From assembly GCA_000432775.1 (NCBI GenBank), contig HF990356.1, positions 64,277 through 84,031 on the forward strand: 19,755 nucleotides of DNA, in the 5' to 3' direction. A program made the translations under genes and the position numbers. This stretch comes from Alistipes sp. CAG:831. Lineage in GTDB: Bacteria > Bacteroidota > Bacteroidia > Bacteroidales > UBA932. Below, one piece after another: positions 1 to 8,716 of the stretch (position 1 is the first letter of the stretch; the number at the start of each line of letters is the position of its first letter). The notes beneath the pieces were generated by a model. The model searched no databases. It saw nothing but the letters and a program-made list of their open reading frames with translations, and was not told where the DNA came from.

Positions 1-809
1 AGTGCTCTTCCGACATCAAGGCCCTCTTCGAGCAGTGGCTCGCTGAAAGGGGCAATGCCGCTGCAACCCGCGAGATCTGCGACAAGCTCGTTCCGATGCT
101 CGAGGAGAGCGAGTGCGAGGCCTGCCGCGAGCTGCTCGGCTACAAGGACTACATCCCTGCCCGCAGCCAGTGGATCTTCGGTGGTGACGGCTGGGCATAC
201 GATATCGGATACGGCGGACTGGACCATGTCCTGGCTTCCGGAGAGAATGTCAACGTCCTCGTTCTCGATACCGAGGTGTACTCCAACACCGGCGGACAGT
301 CATCCAAGTCCACCCCTGCCGGCGCAGTGGCCAAGTTCGCTACCTCCGGTAAGAGAGTGCGCAAGAAAGACCTCGGCATGATGGCCATGAGCTACGGCTA
401 CGTATATGTGGCACAGGTGGCGATGGGCGCCAACCCTGCCCAGTACTTCAACGTGCTCAAGGAGGCCGAGGCCTACAACGGACCTTCCCTGATCATCGCC
501 TACGCGCCCTGCATCAACCACGGTCTGCGCAACGGTATGGGCAAGAGCCAGAGAGAGGAGAAACTCGCAGTAGAGTGCGGTTACTGGCATCTGTACCACT
601 TCAACCCGGCTCTGACCGACGAGGGCAAGAATCCCTTCACCCTCGACAGCAAGGAGCCCGACTGGAGTAAGTTCCAGGACTTCATCAAAGGTGAGGTGCG
701 CTACAGCTCCCTGATGAAGAGCTTCCCCGACATCGCTCAGGAACTCTTCGACAAGACCCAGCAGTTCGCACAGATCCGCTACGAGTCCTACAAGAGACTG
801 GCCCAGTAG
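1..809 (+). CDS. nifJ: Pyruvate:ferredoxin (flavodoxin) oxidoreductase, C-terminal part
   Basis: Only the last 268 residues are present; the reading frame is open from position 3, so the gene begins upstream (the family is usually about 1170-1190 residues). The enzyme oxidises pyruvate to acetyl-CoA and CO2 in the cytoplasm and passes electrons to ferredoxin or flavodoxin, using thiamine pyrophosphate (TPP) and [4Fe-4S] clusters. The TPP/Mg-binding stretch GDGWAYDIGYGGLDHV is followed by LDTEVYSNTGGQ, a family signature. The cysteine in APCINHG (codon 510-512) matches the fourth ligand of the TPP-proximal cluster in characterised enzymes; the other ligands lie outside the window. The C-terminus is intact and ends at TAG just before a hairpin terminator. 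The gene converges on the leftward run that starts at 890. Assignment is secure; only the N-terminal organisation cannot be judged. Confidence 0.96.
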   Translation, partial: CSSDIKALFEQWLAERGNAAATREICDKLVPMLEESECEACRELLGYKDYIPARSQWIFGGDGWAYDIGYGGLDHVLASGENVNVLVLDTEVYSNTGGQSSKSTPAGAVAKFATSGKRVRKKDLGMMAMSYGYVYVAQVAMGANPAQYFNVLKEAEAYNGPSLIIAYAPCINHGLRNGMGKSQREEKLAVECGYWHLYHFNPALTDEGKNPFTLDSKEPDWSKFQDFIKGEVRYSSLMKSFPDIAQELFDKTQQFAQIRYESYKRLAQ

Positions 810-837
810 CAGAGCATCTGCGATAAGTGCAAATAAG

Positions 838-873
838 AATCCCGGCCCCGTTATTCCGAGGCCGGGATTTTTT
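838..873 (+). terminator. Rho-independent terminator after nifJ, shared by convergent genes
   Basis: A perfect 10-bp stem (AATCCCGGCC at 838-847 with GGCCGGGATT at 860-869) has a 12-nt loop and runs into six T residues at 868-873. It lies 29 nt past the nifJ stop. Read leftward, the same stem sits 17 nt past the stop of the gene at 890-2473 and is followed by a weaker T-rich stretch, so it may end both transcripts. Confidence 0.92.
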
Positions 874-889
874 GTGCTCCGCCGATAGT

Positions 890-2473
890 CTACAGGGCGA
901 CGATGAGGGACAGGTTGATGCCGGTGTAGGCGGGGGTCATGCGGCAGACACCGCCTGAGCAGAGGTAGCCTTCCTTGAAGCGGCCGATGTTCAGGGCGGC
1001 GCGGACCTTGGAGTAGGAGTAGCTTACGCTGCCGTTGATGTAGTGGGTACCGGTATCGCCGTAGTTCCACATGTCCTGCACGGAGACGCTCCAGCGCGGG
1101 GCCAGATTGTATTCGAGCAGGGCCGCTGCCCAGCTTTTGTGGTCGTCCTTGCTGTACATGTGCTGGAGCTCCAGCCTCAGGGAATTCTTCCGGTTTATCT
1201 TGTACGTCAGGTCAGCGACGACTGTGTGCGAGTTCCACAGTTCGGTGTCCTTGCCGGTGGTCTTTGGGTTGAAGGTCTGCCATGAGTAGAAGAGTATCAT
1301 CTTCAGACTGCTTCCGAACCATCTCTCCACATCCAGGGTCAGGTCTCTGAACAGCAGTTCATTCTCTCCGCGTACGCCGGTGCTCATGTTCATGATGCCG
1401 CCGTAGTAGTTGGAGAAGTTGGCGTGAATCTTCATGCCCTTCTTCCCTCCCATGACGGTGCCCCTGCGGAAGTTGTAGTACAGGTCCGCCTGCCCTCCGA
1501 GTTCATCGGACTGTGCGGTGTAGGGATTCAGGGTCGCCAGGGAGTAGGTGTGCTGCTGGGTAAGGGCAGGGACGTAGTTGATGTAGGTGTACATTTCAGT
1601 TGCGTCCCTGTAGCCTTGGAAGAACGGATTTTTAAGCTGACGGAAGGTCAGCAGGCCTCCGAAGCCGTAGCCGCTGTACCCAAGGTCTATCTGGAGTGCG
1701 CGGCTGGAAGTGGAGTCCATTCCGTTGTAGAAGCCGGGATCGCTCCTGCGCTCCATATATTCCCCGCTGAGCCGGAAGCCGGCGTAGCCGAGTGCTGTCC
1801 TGACCGAGTAGCCGGTGTTGTGCGGCACTGTCCCGGGGAGGGCATTGTCAGCCACGGCCTCGTATTTGTCTACGATGCTGCCCTCCACAGTCCAGTCCAC
1901 TTTCTCCCATTTTGCCGCTCTCGAGATGGACAGGGATAAGTCCGCCCCCGAGACCATCGCGCCGGTGTACTCCTTGATGTCGCGCACCCGGCCGTAGATG
2001 GCCCGTATTGACAGGAAGTCTCCGAAGGTGTATCCTACCCTTATGCCCTGGAGCGCGTTGTTGATGCCTAGGGTGCGGTCCTCATAGGTGCGCAGCAGCA
2101 GCCCGCTGCCGAACTGCTCGAAGAGGCTTCCGAGACGCACGTCCCACCCTCCGCCGGTGTATCCTGCGTAGAAATCGTACCTCATGAAATTCTCGCTCTT
2201 CCATTTTGCAGGGAAATATCCTATTATGGCCGGAAGGTAGCCTTCAAGCTGAAGTCCGGCGGAGAAACCTTTCCAGGAATAATCCATCTTGAGGTAGTTG
2301 TTGGAACCCATCCTGCCGTCAGGCGCGGAGGCTCCGGTCCCGGAATCGTTGAAGTAGTAGGTGGTGTTTGTCTCAAGTCCTGCTGAAAATGTGCCTCTGT
2401 CGTCATTTTGCGCTGACAGACAAAGTGGAATGGCGGAGATAAGTACAAGCGATATTAGTGTCTCCCTCAGCAT
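890..2473 (-). CDS. DUF6029-like outer-membrane beta-barrel protein
   Basis: This 527-residue protein has a signal peptide (about residues 1-21, ending LCLSAQ). It then alternates short aromatic and glycine-rich strands (such as AGLQLEGYL and VRLGSLFEQFGSGLLL), typical of an outer-membrane barrel. The pattern FGSGLLLRTYEDRTLGINNA and the C-terminal CSGGVCRMTPA resemble the DUF6029 family of Bacteroidetes; this rests on remembered family features, not a search. The only mature cysteines are C505 and C510, separated by four residues. Function is unknown. The gene is last in the leftward run, 4 nt after the TlpA-like gene, so the two are almost certainly co-transcribed. The proximity to tlpA and dsbD suggests the cysteine pair may be handled by that thiol system (inference). 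Confidence 0.75.
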   Translation of the reverse strand: MLRETLISLVLISAIPLCLSAQNDDRGTFSAGLETNTTYYFNDSGTGASAPDGRMGSNNYLKMDYSWKGFSAGLQLEGYLPAIIGYFPAKWKSENFMRYDFYAGYTGGGWDVRLGSLFEQFGSGLLLRTYEDRTLGINNALQGIRVGYTFGDFLSIRAIYGRVRDIKEYTGAMVSGADLSLSISRAAKWEKVDWTVEGSIVDKYEAVADNALPGTVPHNTGYSVRTALGYAGFRLSGEYMERRSDPGFYNGMDSTSSRALQIDLGYSGYGFGGLLTFRQLKNPFFQGYRDATEMYTYINYVPALTQQHTYSLATLNPYTAQSDELGGQADLYYNFRRGTVMGGKKGMKIHANFSNYYGGIMNMSTGVRGENELLFRDLTLDVERWFGSSLKMILFYSWQTFNPKTTGKDTELWNSHTVVADLTYKINRKNSLRLELQHMYSKDDHKSWAAALLEYNLAPRWSVSVQDMWNYGDTGTHYINGSVSYSYSKVRAALNIGRFKEGYLCSGGVCRMTPAYTGINLSLIVAL

Positions 2474-2477
2474 GGCC

Positions 2478-2972
2478 TTACTGCAGTTTCAGGATTTGGT
2501 CGAAAAGTTCCTCCTCGCTTCCAGGTGTGTAGCCTGTGTGGGTGTAGACTACGTTTCCCTCCCTGTCGAGCACGAATACTGTAGGCTGGGTCTGTACGTT
2601 CATGGCCCGTTTCAGGTCTCCGTTCTCGTCCAGCAGGAAGGTGAAGTCGGCCCAGCCCCGTCCGTTGACCATGGGGGCTACCTTGGAGCTCGACCTGGAG
2701 TCGTCAGTGGCTACGGCCACTACCTTGAAGTCCGCCTCCTCTGTCCAGTCGGGGTAGGCGTCATTGATTGCACCGAGTTCCTGCAGGCAGGGCTTGCAGG
2801 TGGTATACCAGAAAGACAGGATTACCGGCTTTCCGTCATCCATTATGGACTGTATGCTGAGAGTGTTTCCGCTCAGGTCCCTGACTTCTGTGTCGGGGAG
2901 TCTTTTCTGAGCCCATGTCATGAGCGGTACCAGAGCCAGTATCGTGACGATTAAAAAACGTTTATAATTCAT
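2478..2972 (-). CDS. TlpA-like periplasmic thioredoxin-fold protein
   Basis: This 164-residue protein has an N-terminal signal segment (residues 1-21, ending MTWAQ). A TlpA/ResA-type thioredoxin domain follows, with the active site W55-Y-T-T-C59-K-P-C62 and the cis-proline region QPTVFVLDREG. It is predicted to be a periplasmic thiol:disulfide oxidoreductase or reductase. It lies 12 nt downstream of dsbD and 4 nt upstream of the DUF6029-like barrel gene. The context suggests that DsbD keeps it reduced and that the barrel downstream could be a substrate; both are inferences. Size is normal for a single-domain family member. It might instead act in cytochrome c maturation or peroxide reduction, but nothing else in the window points there. 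Confidence 0.9.
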   Translation of the reverse strand: MNYKRFLIVTILALVPLMTWAQKRLPDTEVRDLSGNTLSIQSIMDDGKPVILSFWYTTCKPCLQELGAINDAYPDWTEEADFKVVAVATDDSRSSSKVAPMVNGRGWADFTFLLDENGDLKRAMNVQTQPTVFVLDREGNVVYTHTGYTPGSEEELFDQILKLQ

Positions 2973-2984
2973 ATGTGTCTGTGT

Positions 2985-4952
2985 TTAATGGTTCTTACTA
3001 TATTCTGTCTTCCCTTTCTCAAGGAAGCTGATGAATGCCTCTACGTCCAGATTGTAGCTTCTGGGTTCGGCGAGTATCCTGCCGCCACGTCCCTCCAGCA
3101 CGTAGCAGGGCTGGGCGTTGACGCCATAGCAGGTGTATGCGATGTAGGAGTTGATCTTGCCTATGGTCTTGAGAGTCTTGCCTTCGTGGGTCACCCAGTC
3201 TTCCCGGGCCGCCTCTTTCTTGTCGTCGCAGTACAGGGCCACGATTACATAGTCGTTCCGGAGTATCTCCAGGACGCGGGGATCGGACCATACCCTTGCC
3301 TCCATTTCCCGGCAGTTGACGCATCCGTGCCCGGTGAAGTCGATGAAGAGGGGCTTCCCGACGGACTCCGCGTAGGACTTGGCTTCGTTCAGCTCGAAGA
3401 AGCCCTGTAAGCCGTGCGGCAGTTCAAGAATATCGCTGTACTTGGGCTGTCCGCTGCCGTAGGATATGGTATTCTGGGCATTGTCTCCTGAGGTTACGGT
3501 CTGCTGTCCGCTGCTCAGGACGAAATCCTGGGTGCTCAGGGGCGGCAGATAGCCGGAAAGGGCTTTCAGGGGGGCTCCCCACATTCCGGGAATCATGTAG
3601 ACCACGAAGGAGAACACGGCTATCGCGAGCGCGAGACGTCCTACTCCTATGTGGGGAACCTCGCTGTCATGCGCGAACCGGATCTTGCCCAGCAGGTAGA
3701 AGCCCAGCATAGTGAAGACCACAATCCAGATAGCCAGGTACACTTCCCTGTCCAGCAGGCCCCAATGGTAGGTCTGATCGGCCACTGAGAGGAACTTGAA
3801 GCCCAGCGCAACCTCTATGAAGGCGATGACCACCTTGACAGTATTGAGCCATCCTCCGCTCTTGGGCAGCTTTTTAAGCAGGGAGGGGAAGAGGGCGAAT
3901 ATCGTGAATGGCAGGGCAAATGCGGTAGAGAAGGCCAGCATCGTGATGATGGGTGTCCAGAACTCGCCGCTGGTGGACTTTATCAGCACCGAGCCGACGA
4001 TGGGACCGGTGCATGAGAAGGATACCAGCACCAGGGTCAGGGCAAGGAAGAATATCCCTCCGAAACCTTTGGTGTCGGCCTTGGAATCCGATTTGTTGAC
4101 AATCGAGGAGGGCAGCGTAATCTCGAAGGCTCCGAAGAATGAGGCTGCGAACAGCATGAATACTATGAAGAATATGATGTTCGGCAGCCAGTGGGTGGCA
4201 AGCCAGTTGAAGATGTCGGCCGTGACCACCTCTCCGCCCACGATTCTCGTGACCAGTATGATGATGGCTATCGGGACGGTGTACAGGAGCACGATGAATA
4301 GTCCGTACATTGCCGCGCGGAGCCGGCCTCTTGCTGGCCCTCCCTCACCTTTGAGGAAATAGGACACGGTCATGGGCACCATAGGGAAGACGCACGGGGT
4401 CAGCAGTGCCGCCAGACCCCACAGTATTGCCTCGAGTATCAGGCTCCACAGGCTGCCGGAGCCGCTTTCCTCTTCCGGAGGGAGGGTTATTGTGGCCTCC
4501 TTGTCTGCAAGGGGAAGGCAGTTGGTGTCGTCGCAGGCCATCCACTCCAGATACACGCTGGCGGTCGAGTGCCTGCGGTGGAGACGGATGTCCTGGGAGA
4601 ATGTCACGCTGTCCTCGAAATACCCGATTTCCATCATGTAGATGTCGTCGTAGTATCTGTGCGGTGTGGAGGATATCTGCAGGGGACCTTCAGCCTCGGC
4701 GCCTTCGCCGGGGGTTATCCTGACGATGGTGGCGTTGGGGCCGAAGTCCGTCCTGAGGGTATCGTATATGTGCCAGCCCTCGTCTATGACGGCAGTTACC
4801 GAGATACGGTAATGGTTCCTGTCGATGCGGGTTACATCATGGCGCCAGTCCACATGCAGGTCCTGGGCCTGCAGCGTGCTGCATGACAATGCTGCCAGAA
4901 GCAGAAATGACAGCAGAAGCCTGCCCGGGATTCTGATTTTCTCAGAACGCAT
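2985..4952 (-). CDS. dsbD: Thiol:disulfide interchange protein DsbD
   Basis: This 655-residue protein carries reducing equivalents from cytoplasmic thioredoxin across the inner membrane to periplasmic partners. All three DsbD modules are visible. After a signal peptide (residues 1-30) the alpha domain carries C140-DDTN-C145. The membrane domain spans about 168-458 with some eight hydrophobic segments and the paired cysteines C187 (LTPCVFPMVP) and C314 (SFSCTGPIVG). The gamma thioredoxin domain, about 510-648, has C544-V-N-C547 in FTGHGCVNCREME. Further cysteines C575, C608 and C616 lie in the gamma domain. The ATG overlaps the end of the PorV/PorQ-family gene by 11 nt, which suggests translational coupling, and the TlpA-like gene follows 12 nt later. 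Length and residues are those of an intact enzyme. Confidence 0.95.
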   Translation of the reverse strand: MRSEKIRIPGRLLLSFLLLAALSCSTLQAQDLHVDWRHDVTRIDRNHYRISVTAVIDEGWHIYDTLRTDFGPNATIVRITPGEGAEAEGPLQISSTPHRYYDDIYMMEIGYFEDSVTFSQDIRLHRRHSTASVYLEWMACDDTNCLPLADKEATITLPPEEESGSGSLWSLILEAILWGLAALLTPCVFPMVPMTVSYFLKGEGGPARGRLRAAMYGLFIVLLYTVPIAIIILVTRIVGGEVVTADIFNWLATHWLPNIIFFIVFMLFAASFFGAFEITLPSSIVNKSDSKADTKGFGGIFFLALTLVLVSFSCTGPIVGSVLIKSTSGEFWTPIITMLAFSTAFALPFTIFALFPSLLKKLPKSGGWLNTVKVVIAFIEVALGFKFLSVADQTYHWGLLDREVYLAIWIVVFTMLGFYLLGKIRFAHDSEVPHIGVGRLALAIAVFSFVVYMIPGMWGAPLKALSGYLPPLSTQDFVLSSGQQTVTSGDNAQNTISYGSGQPKYSDILELPHGLQGFFELNEAKSYAESVGKPLFIDFTGHGCVNCREMEARVWSDPRVLEILRNDYVIVALYCDDKKEAAREDWVTHEGKTLKTIGKINSYIAYTCYGVNAQPCYVLEGRGGRILAEPRSYNLDVEAFISFLEKGKTEYSKNH

Positions 4953-5889
4953 AGCCTATACCTACTGAAAAAGAGTTGCCTATGGGGGAGTCTGCAGATG
5001 TGCCTATGAGATAGGCAGCGTCGATGGAGATGCCCAGTACCTTGACTCCGGCTCCCACCGAGACATACTGACCGATCACTGACTTGTCAGGCTCTCCGTA
5101 GTGGTATCCGGCGCTGACTCTCACAAGTCCGTTGTAGCAGTACTGTGCGCCTACGCCTGCGAAGAAAGCTGGGCTTTCCAGCAGTGTGCCTCCCTGCAGG
5201 TTGACTGCCAGGGCGTGCCTGTCATCGGCTCCGAAATACTGCTCCGTTCCCACACCGAGGCTGATGTTGGCCGGAAGGGCATAGGAGGAGGCTCCTCCGT
5301 AGTTGAGCCTGGAGCCTATATTCGAGGCTGTCAGACCGACCTTTATGAACCGGAGGTCCAGCAGGGCGCCGAAGTCAGCTGATACTGCATTGCCGGCCTG
5401 GGGACCACCGATGTGGCTGTAGACGTAGTTGATGTTGGCTCCAAGGGACAGTATGGGCAGGATTCTGAATCCGAGCCCGATACCGGCCTGGATGTCCACA
5501 GGGGAGAAAGTCCCGGTGACGGTTCCTGTCGTCCCGTCAGTGACATCATAGGGCCTGTGCGAGAAGTACCGTACGCCGGCGGACACTGTCATGAATTCGG
5601 CGACCCTTCCGTATCCGGCGACGGAAGCAATGTTGTTGGCGGAGTATGAGGGCTGCCATAGCGAGTATGAGGCTGCTGCCTGGAATTTTCTCTCGTCCAG
5701 AGCGGAGGCGGCCGTATTGTTCCACATGGTGAACGGGGTGGCTTCCAGTACTGCTCCCGTCCCTCCCATGCTCATGGCCACGGGGTCGGGAGTGATGGTG
5801 AGGAATGCCGCTGTCTGTGCCTTCAGTGCGTCCTGGACGGCAATTGCGGCAATGACAGTTAAGAAGAAATGTAATGCTTTGGTTTTCAT
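4942..5889 (-). CDS. PorV/PorQ-family outer-membrane barrel protein
   Basis: This 315-residue protein has a signal peptide (about residues 1-25, ending ALKAQ). It continues with a glycine-rich start typical of the PorV/PorQ family (DPVAMSMGGTGAVLE, then a WNNTAA motif) and regular barrel strands, ending in FSVGIGYAF with a terminal aromatic residue. PorV is the outer-membrane shuttle that takes T9SS cargo to the PorU sortase; PorQ is a related T9SS barrel. The sequence does not say which, if either, this is, and it is shorter than PorV proper (near 390). Its ATG overlaps the stop of the S8 protease gene as TGATG, and that protease has a T9SS-like tail, which fits a role in that protease's export. 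A generic porin-like paralogue is the main alternative. Confidence 0.72.
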   Translation of the reverse strand: MKTKALHFFLTVIAAIAVQDALKAQTAAFLTITPDPVAMSMGGTGAVLEATPFTMWNNTAASALDERKFQAAASYSLWQPSYSANNIASVAGYGRVAEFMTVSAGVRYFSHRPYDVTDGTTGTVTGTFSPVDIQAGIGLGFRILPILSLGANINYVYSHIGGPQAGNAVSADFGALLDLRFIKVGLTASNIGSRLNYGGASSYALPANISLGVGTEQYFGADDRHALAVNLQGGTLLESPAFFAGVGAQYCYNGLVRVSAGYHYGEPDKSVIGQYVSVGAGVKVLGISIDAAYLIGTSADSPIGNSFSVGIGYAF

Positions 5890-8618
5890 CAGAGTTTTGC
5901 GAAATCTGAGGTTATTGACTGTTTTTTGCCGTTTTCATCCGTCCATTCCAGTGTAGCCTGATAGACTCCTCCCGGAAGGCCGGTGAGATCTATGCTTTCT
6001 GGCTCGAACAGGGATATGTCGAGTGCGGGCCTGCTGGCTTTCAGTATACCGTATGCGTCGCTCACTTTCAGGTAAGCGTCCTTGACGGGCTGGCCAGTCC
6101 TTACGTAGAGAGTGTTGTCCAGTACGGGGTTGGGAAAGAAGTCGGCTGCTTTTCCAGCGTCGCGCACGATGATGTCGAAAGGCATCGACACGGTCTCACC
6201 GAGCTTGTCGGAGGCGGTGACAGTTGCTGTTACCCTTCCATGGGCGACGGGGGTGAGCACCATCATGTTCCCCTCGAACGATATCTCCACTGTCTCCTGG
6301 TATTCACCGCTTGCGGTGTAGGTCAGCTGGTCCGAGTCCTTGTCAAGGAAGAATTGAGCCATGTCGACTTCTGTGCTCTCTCCCGAGCTGATGTCGGCGG
6401 CTGCCTGGCCAGGTGTTCCGGTGAGTTCCGGAGGTGTGTTCCTGATTACGGTGAAGTGTACGTTTACGGCATCCTCTCCGCCGAATCCGTCAGATACTGT
6501 AACAGTCAGTGTTCCGGAGTCTCCCTCTATCTCCTCTCCGTTGAGGGTAAGCCTTACTGTTACGGCATCCACGAGGCTAACCGACACACCGCTCATCTCA
6601 GTAACAGAGGCGGTAAGGCTGTGCCCGTCCGCGTCTTCGGCCCTGAAGTCCACATCCAGGACTTCATTGTATCTCACTTCCACACTGATATCCTCTCCCG
6701 GAGTCAGGACCGGGGCGGTATTGCTGCCTGTGGTCACGCGAAGCACCTCCGGGTACAGTGCCGACCTGTTGCGGGCCTGGTCCCTTACCGAGGCGCTGAC
6801 GTAGTATGTGGTGTTGAATTCCAGTCCGGAGGCGCTGCCTGTTACCTCGTCTCCGGCTTTCATGCCGGCGAGTGAGACCTCAAAGAACGGCAATCCGTTC
6901 ACCAGTATGCTGTCCGTAGGGTCAAAAGAGGATGTGGAATAATGCAGGGTTGCGTATGCCGGTGTCCCGTCATCCTCGTCGGCGGGAATGGTCAGGGTGA
7001 AGTCTATGAAGTTGGAATGTGCGCTGACGCTCAGATCGGTGACAGGATCGGGTGCGGTGGTACTGGCCATGGACATGGCTTTCTCCGCGTCTACGAGACC
7101 AAGGCCGATGTACTTGGAGGGATCAGTGTATTCCGATATGTCCCTTGTGGAACCCTCGATCATCTCCCTGAGCTGGGTGTTGGTGAAGCCCTGGCCTCCG
7201 TAGCGGGACACCAGGAGGGCAGCCAGGCCGGATACGTGCGGGCATGCCATGGACGTACCCTCCATGCCGCCGTACTGGTTGTCTGGAAGTGTGCTGTACA
7301 CCAGTTCGTTCTTGAAGCGATCCCCTCCGGGAGCCGCTACATCGACCCAATCGCCGTAGTTGGTGTAGTATGCCTCCACGTAGTCTGCGGCGATGGCCGA
7401 TACTGCGATGCAACTCTCGTATGAGCCGGGGTAACTATAATTTACCTCGTCGTTTCCTGCGGCGAAGATGACTACTCCTCCTGCCATTGGACCGACCTGG
7501 TTGCCCTTCTCATCGAATCCGGCGTATTTGATGAAGTAGTCGATGGCAGCCTTGTCGGACGGAGGTGTGTCGGTCATGTAGGAGTCTACGTCGTATCCCC
7601 AGCTGTTCTGGCTGATGACAGCTCCGTGGTCAGCGCCCCATTTGATGGCCGGGGCAGCCTGGGCTCCGCTGTTTCCCTCGAATATCTGGCAGGACATCAG
7701 TTTGACTCCGCCTATGCCGGCGGCCTTGTCGCCTCCTGCCACACCGCATACTCCTATGCCGTTGTTGTTGACAGCGGCGACTGTGCCGGCCACATGAGTT
7801 CCGTGGTCATCGGCTGTTACCAGATAACTCTTGCGGACGAAGTTGTAGCCGTGGCTGTAGTCCGGGTCGGATATCTCCGGGTCAGACCACATGTTGTCGG
7901 CCAGGTCCTCGTGCTTGAAGTCGATACCTCCGTCCACTACGGACACGATGACATCCTCACTGCCGACGATGCCCTTCTGCCATACGGGCAGGACATTGAT
8001 GTCGGAACCGGCGATAGCCCTGTTGTCGTATGTGCCGTCGTTGATGTAGTGCCACTGCTCGGTGAGCAGATACGGGTCATCGAATACACCCGAAGCTGTC
8101 CTCTCCGCTGTCTTGCCTGGGGATGAGGTCACGGTTCCGGGCACTATGTCACTGCTGATGCGGACCATCTTGGGACGGTATTCCACCGTGCGGACTCCAT
8201 CGATGGAGGAGAGTTCGGCGGAGGCCTTCGTCAGTCCGGCGTTCTCGTCAAAATATACATCGTACCAGAGATGCAGGCCCTCTGCGCGTGTTCGGGCCTC
8301 GAACTTCCCGGCATAGGGGAAGGTACGCTCCATTCTCACTATCCCTAAGGAAGAGATGGCGTCATTTACAGATTTTACACTGCTTTTAAGTGTGCTGGTA
8401 CTGCTGTCGGCCTCCAGTCCGAGGGAGGAGACGAGTTCCTCGCTCAGCAGCAGACGTACCATTCCCTGTTCATAGCCTGATGCAGGAACCGGACGTCCGT
8501 TGACCTCAATGGTGTCGGATCGGTTGAGGCTGTCTTCGTTTAGAGAGCAAGAGGCGGCTGCCATGCATACTATGGCTGCTGATACTAAAACCGCCAACGG
8601 CTTTCTGTCCTTGATCAT
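5889..8618 (-). CDS. S8 (subtilisin-like) serine protease with T9SS-like C-terminal tail
   Basis: This 909-residue protein starts with a hydrophobic segment and a lipobox-like A21-A-S-C24, followed by an acidic stretch (SLNEDS). Residues about 50-155 look like a propeptide. The S8 domain (about 205-515) has all catalytic residues: D229 (VVDGGID), H272 (DHGTHVAGT), oxyanion N389 (FAAGND) and S456 (GTSMACPH). A fibronectin-like domain (about 525-630) and two cadherin-like Ig domains (about 635-725, 728-818) follow. The last 80 residues start FFPNPVLDN, contain IDLTGLPGGVYQ and end SDFAKL, matching the T9SS type A sorting tail pattern. It is predicted to be active, exported and surface-attached or released. 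The PorV/PorQ-like gene overlaps its stop. Carrying both a lipobox and a sorting tail is odd; the Cys may be fortuitous because the lipobox is weak. Confidence 0.93.
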   Translation of the reverse strand: MIKDRKPLAVLVSAAIVCMAAASCSLNEDSLNRSDTIEVNGRPVPASGYEQGMVRLLLSEELVSSLGLEADSSTSTLKSSVKSVNDAISSLGIVRMERTFPYAGKFEARTRAEGLHLWYDVYFDENAGLTKASAELSSIDGVRTVEYRPKMVRISSDIVPGTVTSSPGKTAERTASGVFDDPYLLTEQWHYINDGTYDNRAIAGSDINVLPVWQKGIVGSEDVIVSVVDGGIDFKHEDLADNMWSDPEISDPDYSHGYNFVRKSYLVTADDHGTHVAGTVAAVNNNGIGVCGVAGGDKAAGIGGVKLMSCQIFEGNSGAQAAPAIKWGADHGAVISQNSWGYDVDSYMTDTPPSDKAAIDYFIKYAGFDEKGNQVGPMAGGVVIFAAGNDEVNYSYPGSYESCIAVSAIAADYVEAYYTNYGDWVDVAAPGGDRFKNELVYSTLPDNQYGGMEGTSMACPHVSGLAALLVSRYGGQGFTNTQLREMIEGSTRDISEYTDPSKYIGLGLVDAEKAMSMASTTAPDPVTDLSVSAHSNFIDFTLTIPADEDDGTPAYATLHYSTSSFDPTDSILVNGLPFFEVSLAGMKAGDEVTGSASGLEFNTTYYVSASVRDQARNRSALYPEVLRVTTGSNTAPVLTPGEDISVEVRYNEVLDVDFRAEDADGHSLTASVTEMSGVSVSLVDAVTVRLTLNGEEIEGDSGTLTVTVSDGFGGEDAVNVHFTVIRNTPPELTGTPGQAAADISSGESTEVDMAQFFLDKDSDQLTYTASGEYQETVEISFEGNMMVLTPVAHGRVTATVTASDKLGETVSMPFDIIVRDAGKAADFFPNPVLDNTLYVRTGQPVKDAYLKVSDAYGILKASRPALDISLFEPESIDLTGLPGGVYQATLEWTDENGKKQSITSDFAKL

Positions 8619-8644
8619 ATTGTTTTAAACCTTGTTTAAGATAA

Positions 8645-8685
8645 CATAGCGGCAAAGTACTGTTGATAGACACCTTGCCGCTATG
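8645..8685 (-). terminator. Stem-loop between the LRR gene and the protease gene
   Basis: A perfect 11-bp inverted repeat (CATAGCGGCAA at 8645-8655, TTGCCGCTATG at 8675-8685) encloses a 19-nt loop. It occupies the middle of the 98-nt gap. Read leftward it is followed only by TTATCTT, so it is a weak terminator at best; it may be an attenuator or an mRNA-stability element. No clear TTTG/TAnnTTTG promoter follows before the protease ATG. Confidence 0.55.
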
Positions 8686-8716
8686 AAAAATCTAGTTAGA
8701 AAATACTTCCCCGGTA

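Noticed and set aside
300..1070. Leftward 256-codon open frame opposite nifJ and its terminator
   Set aside because: It is antisense to a clearly identified gene, runs through a terminator hairpin and has a low-complexity Arg/Leu/His composition.
5889..8618. Subtilisin as a lantibiotic leader peptidase
   Set aside because: No lanthipeptide precursor, synthetase or transporter is present, and the large Ig-like and sorting-tail domains point to a surface protease.
8686..8700. Promoter for the protease gene (TAGATTTT read leftward)
   Set aside because: It has only seven of eight matching positions to TAnnTTTG and no TTTG at the expected distance.
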